From assembly GCF_910586915.1 (NCBI RefSeq), contig NZ_CAJULN010000003.1, positions 62,001 through 126,000 on the forward strand: a stretch of DNA of 64,000 nucleotides. Direction: 5' to 3'. This stretch comes from an uncultured Bacteroides sp. GTDB lineage: Bacteria > Bacteroidota > Bacteroidia > Bacteroidales > Bacteroidaceae. The notes under the pieces were generated by a model that made no database searches, was not told where the DNA came from, and saw only the letters and a program-made list of their open reading frames with translations. Shown here in pieces: positions 61,181 to 64,000 of this stretch (the stretch's first letter is position 1; each line of letters begins with the position of its first letter). Both the position numbers and the translations under genes were made by a program.

Positions 61181-64000
61181 TTAAAAATCGACTTTAAGAC
61201 CGGCTGTAAAGGAGAATGGCATACTGAACGACATTTTCCCGTTTCGGGGGTCTACCGCTTCGGGGTCGAACCCTTCCTTGTTTTTACTCCATAACCATAC
61301 GTTGTTGAACTGCGCCGTCAACGACAAGCGGCGAAGCGGAGTCTGTTTCAGCCAGCTCTGCGGAAAATCATAATTCAGCAGAATCTCGCGCAGGCGAATC
61401 ATGTTTCCGTTGCGGATGCTGTTGGAAGAGTACATCACGGCGTAAGAACGGTAATTGGTGTTCGCCCAATTGGCTTCCATTGTGGGCAGGCAGGCGATGT
61501 CGGTCTTATGCTCGTCGCCTGGTTCCCGCCATCGGTCGGCTATTTTGTCGGTAAGCGAAGGAGAAGTGGCATAGGCATCCATACTCGGATATTCGGCACG
61601 GAATATATGACCGAAGTTGTAAGTGAACAGAAAACTGGCCTGGAGGTTCTTGTAGCGGAGTGCGGTAGAGAGACTTCCGTTGAACTTCGGCTGGTAAGTG
61701 CCGCTATACTCCAGGTCGTCGGCATCGAGGGTAGCGACGTCGTATGTCTTATTGCCGTCCTTATCATATACCATCGGCTCCCCGTTTTCGTCGAGTCCCG
61801 CCCAACGGTAGCTCCACAGAGCTTCGCGCGCGTATCCTTCGACAAACTCCGTCATACCGGTGACGCGGTTCAGATAAGGGGTGCTTTCGTTGATTTTGTT
61901 GTTGGTAATCTTGTTGGAGTTACGGGCAAAAATCCAGTTGACGTTCCAGGTGAAGTTGCGCTGCCTGATGACATCTGCGCCCAACTGAAGCTCAATTCCT
62001 TTATTGGTCATGTCGGCAGCATTGATGCGTGCGCTGGCATAACCTACCGTCGGGTCAAGCATGGTGCTTCCCAACAAATCGGAAGAGGCATTGTGATAGT
62101 AAGTGAACGTTGCGTTGATGCGGTCGAACAATCCCAAATCGACCGACAGGTTGGTAGAATGGTTGCGCTCCCAACGCAGTTTGGGGTTGGGCGGCGTAGA
62201 CAAACGCACCACATAGTCTTTGATAGCCGGCAGATAGGTTTTCTTGCCCACCATTACAGGCGTCGTGCTTCCCGAACGGTCAAAGTTGCCAGTCATACCC
62301 AAAGAGGCACGCAGCATCAAAGCGGATATAAAGTCGGCATGAAAGAATTTCTCATTCTTCACATTCCAGTTGGCTCCCACCGACCAGATAGGATTCCGGC
62401 GGTATTTATCGCTCGCACCAAAGAGGTTGGACTCATCAATACGCATACTGCCGCTTATCGTGTATCGGTTGTCGTAAGTGTATATGGCAGAGAGGAACAT
62501 TGAGACCTCCCGGTTCAGCACATCGCCGAAACCGTCGTAGCTGGTCGCGTAATACCTGTTTGTATCTCCGTTCCACCAGTTAACCCCATTTTGCAGGGCA
62601 ACAGCGTCGATGGGCTGCCAGGAAAGCACCTGGTCGTCGTATCCGAGTTTGCGGTATTTCTCCGTATAATAATGTCTGCTACGCATTTCAAAGCCGCCCA
62701 CGGCATTGACGTAGTGTTGTTTGTCGGCCCCAAAGCTACGGTTGAGCGTGGCCCCCAACTTTACAATCCAGGCATCCGTGACCGATTGCTGATGGTCGAG
62801 TATGTCGGCATTGGGGATGTTGTAATCCAATGCACCGGTGCTGTTGGGCACTGCCATCGAATTAATCAGCGTACGCCCCTCATAGCTGTTTTTGGAAATA
62901 ACCTTTTTGTTCGTACCGGACGATTTCTCGTACTGATAATCGGCCGAAAGGCTTAATCCGTCGATGATTTTGAAATCCGCCCCGACGCGCACCTTGTAGT
63001 TTACGCCATTTGTCTTGTTGTTCGCCAGGTCGACTTCATCGAGCAGATTCTTGCCCTGGTCGTAATAGCCGTAATCGGAAACCATCGTTTTGGAAAACCC
63101 GTGGTTGAAGCCACTGTAGTCGGCTATGCGGTTCTTGTCTCCGTCGAGCAACATCTGGAAAGGATAGAGATTGTAAATATCACTCGACAAAGAGGAATAT
63201 CCATAGTCTCTCTTCGTAAAGTTGGCTATGATGTCAGACCGCAAGGTAAGGAAAGGCAATAGTTTGTAGGAGGTGCGCGAGTTGATATTGACCGCCTGGT
63301 TGCTGTCGCCCACATAGGATGAATGGCCTCCTATGAAACTACCTGAAAGGAAGTAGTTCACCTTCTCCGTACCGCCGGAGATGGAGAGCATATGGTGCTG
63401 CTCCAAAGCACTGCGCAGCAGGTTGTCTTCTATCTGCTTACGGTTGTAATTGGCTGCCAGCGCAGACAGGCGTCCGTCCAACGCCGCCAGTTGCTCCGCC
63501 GTCAAATCGTTCATGTCGTCCAGCGTATAGTCGTTGATAATCTCCTGAGAAAGAGAATAGCCGTTTGTGCTGTAATCGAAATAGCCGGGGAAATAATAGC
63601 CGCCTAAAAATGCAGCCCGGTCGAAGTCAATCAACTGTTCCGAATTGACACGGTGCAAATCATCGAAATCGGGCCTTGAACTTACCTTCACATTGCCCGA
63701 ATAAGAAATACGGAAATCATTGGCACGCCCTTTCTTGGTGGTAATCACCACTACGCCATTGGCGGCACGCGAACCCCAGACGGCTGCCGCAGCCGCATCT
63801 TTCAGCACGGTGATGCTCTCTACCATATCCATGTTTTCAGGGAGTTCTTCCACCTCGAAGTCGTCAACGATAAAAAGCGGCTTGTTGCCCGCTTCCAAAG
63901 AACCTCCGCCACGGATGCGATACTCATTGTTATACACCGTCAGTCCGGGAACGGCTCCTTCGAGCACGCCTTGCAGGGAGTTGCTGCTGCGCAAATCGAT
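61181..64000 (-). CDS. SusC-like TonB-dependent transporter, 5' end cut by window
   Basis: At least 937 residues of an outer-membrane importer whose N-terminus lies beyond the right edge. The visible part starts in the plug (LQGVLEGAVPGLTVYNNEYR, VLKDAAAAAVWGSRAANGVV) and continues through the barrel to FSMPFSFTAGLKVDF. An Met at 63994 is internal, not a start. Partner of the SusD at 59781. Confidence 0.92.
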   Translation of the reverse strand: MDLRSSNSLQGVLEGAVPGLTVYNNEYRIRGGGSLEAGNKPLFIVDDFEVEELPENMDMVESITVLKDAAAAAVWGSRAANGVVVITTKKGRANDFRISYSGNVKVSSRPDFDDLHRVNSEQLIDFDRAAFLGGYYFPGYFDYSTNGYSLSQEIINDYTLDDMNDLTAEQLAALDGRLSALAANYNRKQIEDNLLRSALEQHHMLSISGGTEKVNYFLSGSFIGGHSSYVGDSNQAVNINSRTSYKLLPFLTLRSDIIANFTKRDYGYSSLSSDIYNLYPFQMLLDGDKNRIADYSGFNHGFSKTMVSDYGYYDQGKNLLDEVDLANNKTNGVNYKVRVGADFKIIDGLSLSADYQYEKSSGTNKKVISKNSYEGRTLINSMAVPNSTGALDYNIPNADILDHQQSVTDAWIVKLGATLNRSFGADKQHYVNAVGGFEMRSRHYYTEKYRKLGYDDQVLSWQPIDAVALQNGVNWWNGDTNRYYATSYDGFGDVLNREVSMFLSAIYTYDNRYTISGSMRIDESNLFGASDKYRRNPIWSVGANWNVKNEKFFHADFISALMLRASLGMTGNFDRSGSTTPVMVGKKTYLPAIKDYVVRLSTPPNPKLRWERNHSTNLSVDLGLFDRINATFTYYHNASSDLLGSTMLDPTVGYASARINAADMTNKGIELQLGADVIRQRNFTWNVNWIFARNSNKITNNKINESTPYLNRVTGMTEFVEGYAREALWSYRWAGLDENGEPMVYDKDGNKTYDVATLDADDLEYSGTYQPKFNGSLSTALRYKNLQASFLFTYNFGHIFRAEYPSMDAYATSPSLTDKIADRWREPGDEHKTDIACLPTMEANWANTNYRSYAVMYSSNSIRNGNMIRLREILLNYDFPQSWLKQTPLRRLSLTAQFNNVWLWSKNKEGFDPEAVDPRNGKMSFSMPFSFTAGLKVDF

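Noticed and set aside
1..64000. tRNA, rRNA, riboswitch or tmRNA genes
   Set aside because: I looked for cloverleaf patterns, conserved rRNA stretches and known riboswitch cores in the intergenic gaps and saw none I could support by eye.

Overview
The window is chromosomal DNA from a Bacteroides species, probably close to B. thetaiotaomicron. The reasons are the many TAnnTTTG(C) -7 promoter boxes, two SusC/SusD pairs, the lipoprotein-rich gene content, the acpP-fabF-rnc order, and a tyrosine-recombinase promoter switch of the Bacteroides type. No rRNA, tRNA or CRISPR array was found.

Layout. 1-10.4 kb is housekeeping: pdxB (cut by the window edge), purN, acpP-fabF-rnc, pfkA, a GH3-like protein, mnmA, a HAD phosphatase and cysS. 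10.4-12.3 kb is a small AT-rich island: one beta-propeller lipoprotein gene between two direct copies of a MITE-like repeat. 12.3-15.5 kb is a leftward three-gene operon (Ig-like lipoprotein, DUF3108 protein, hotdog thioesterase). 15.6-20.4 kb is accessory: two HU-like DNA-binding proteins, a retropepsin-like lipoprotein with a small partner lipoprotein, and an AAA ATPase behind two strong hairpins. 20.5-33.7 kb holds a secreted GH2 beta-galactosidase, an RND efflux operon ending in lpxA, a CBM9-like protein, a dihydrouridine synthase and a porin-like protein.

33.9-46.6 kb is a leftward polysaccharide utilisation locus: ECF sigma, FecR anti-sigma, SusC with an STN domain, SusD, a BNR_4-GH105 fusion protein and a GH2 enzyme. 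The sigma/anti-sigma pair probably senses the glycan through SusC. The fusion looks able to open and then trim a uronate-containing glycan.

47.8-52.2 kb is the most distinctive region. A 990-residue coiled-coil surface lipoprotein is separated from a tyrosine recombinase by a 266-bp segment bounded by perfect 23-bp inverted repeats. The segment contains one recognisable promoter, which here points away from the lipoprotein gene. This is a phase-variable switch assembled in what appears to be the OFF state. The lipoprotein resembles the BT1927-type S-layer lipoproteins.

52.2-57.6 kb carries a porin gene relic, a DUF2851 protein, and a dapB-lepB-lepB-like-wbqC operon. The second signal peptidase has lost its catalytic residues. 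57.6-64 kb is a second SusC/SusD locus whose partner is a tandem-duplicated TlpA-type thioredoxin protein rather than a glycan-cleaving enzyme; its SusC runs off the right edge.
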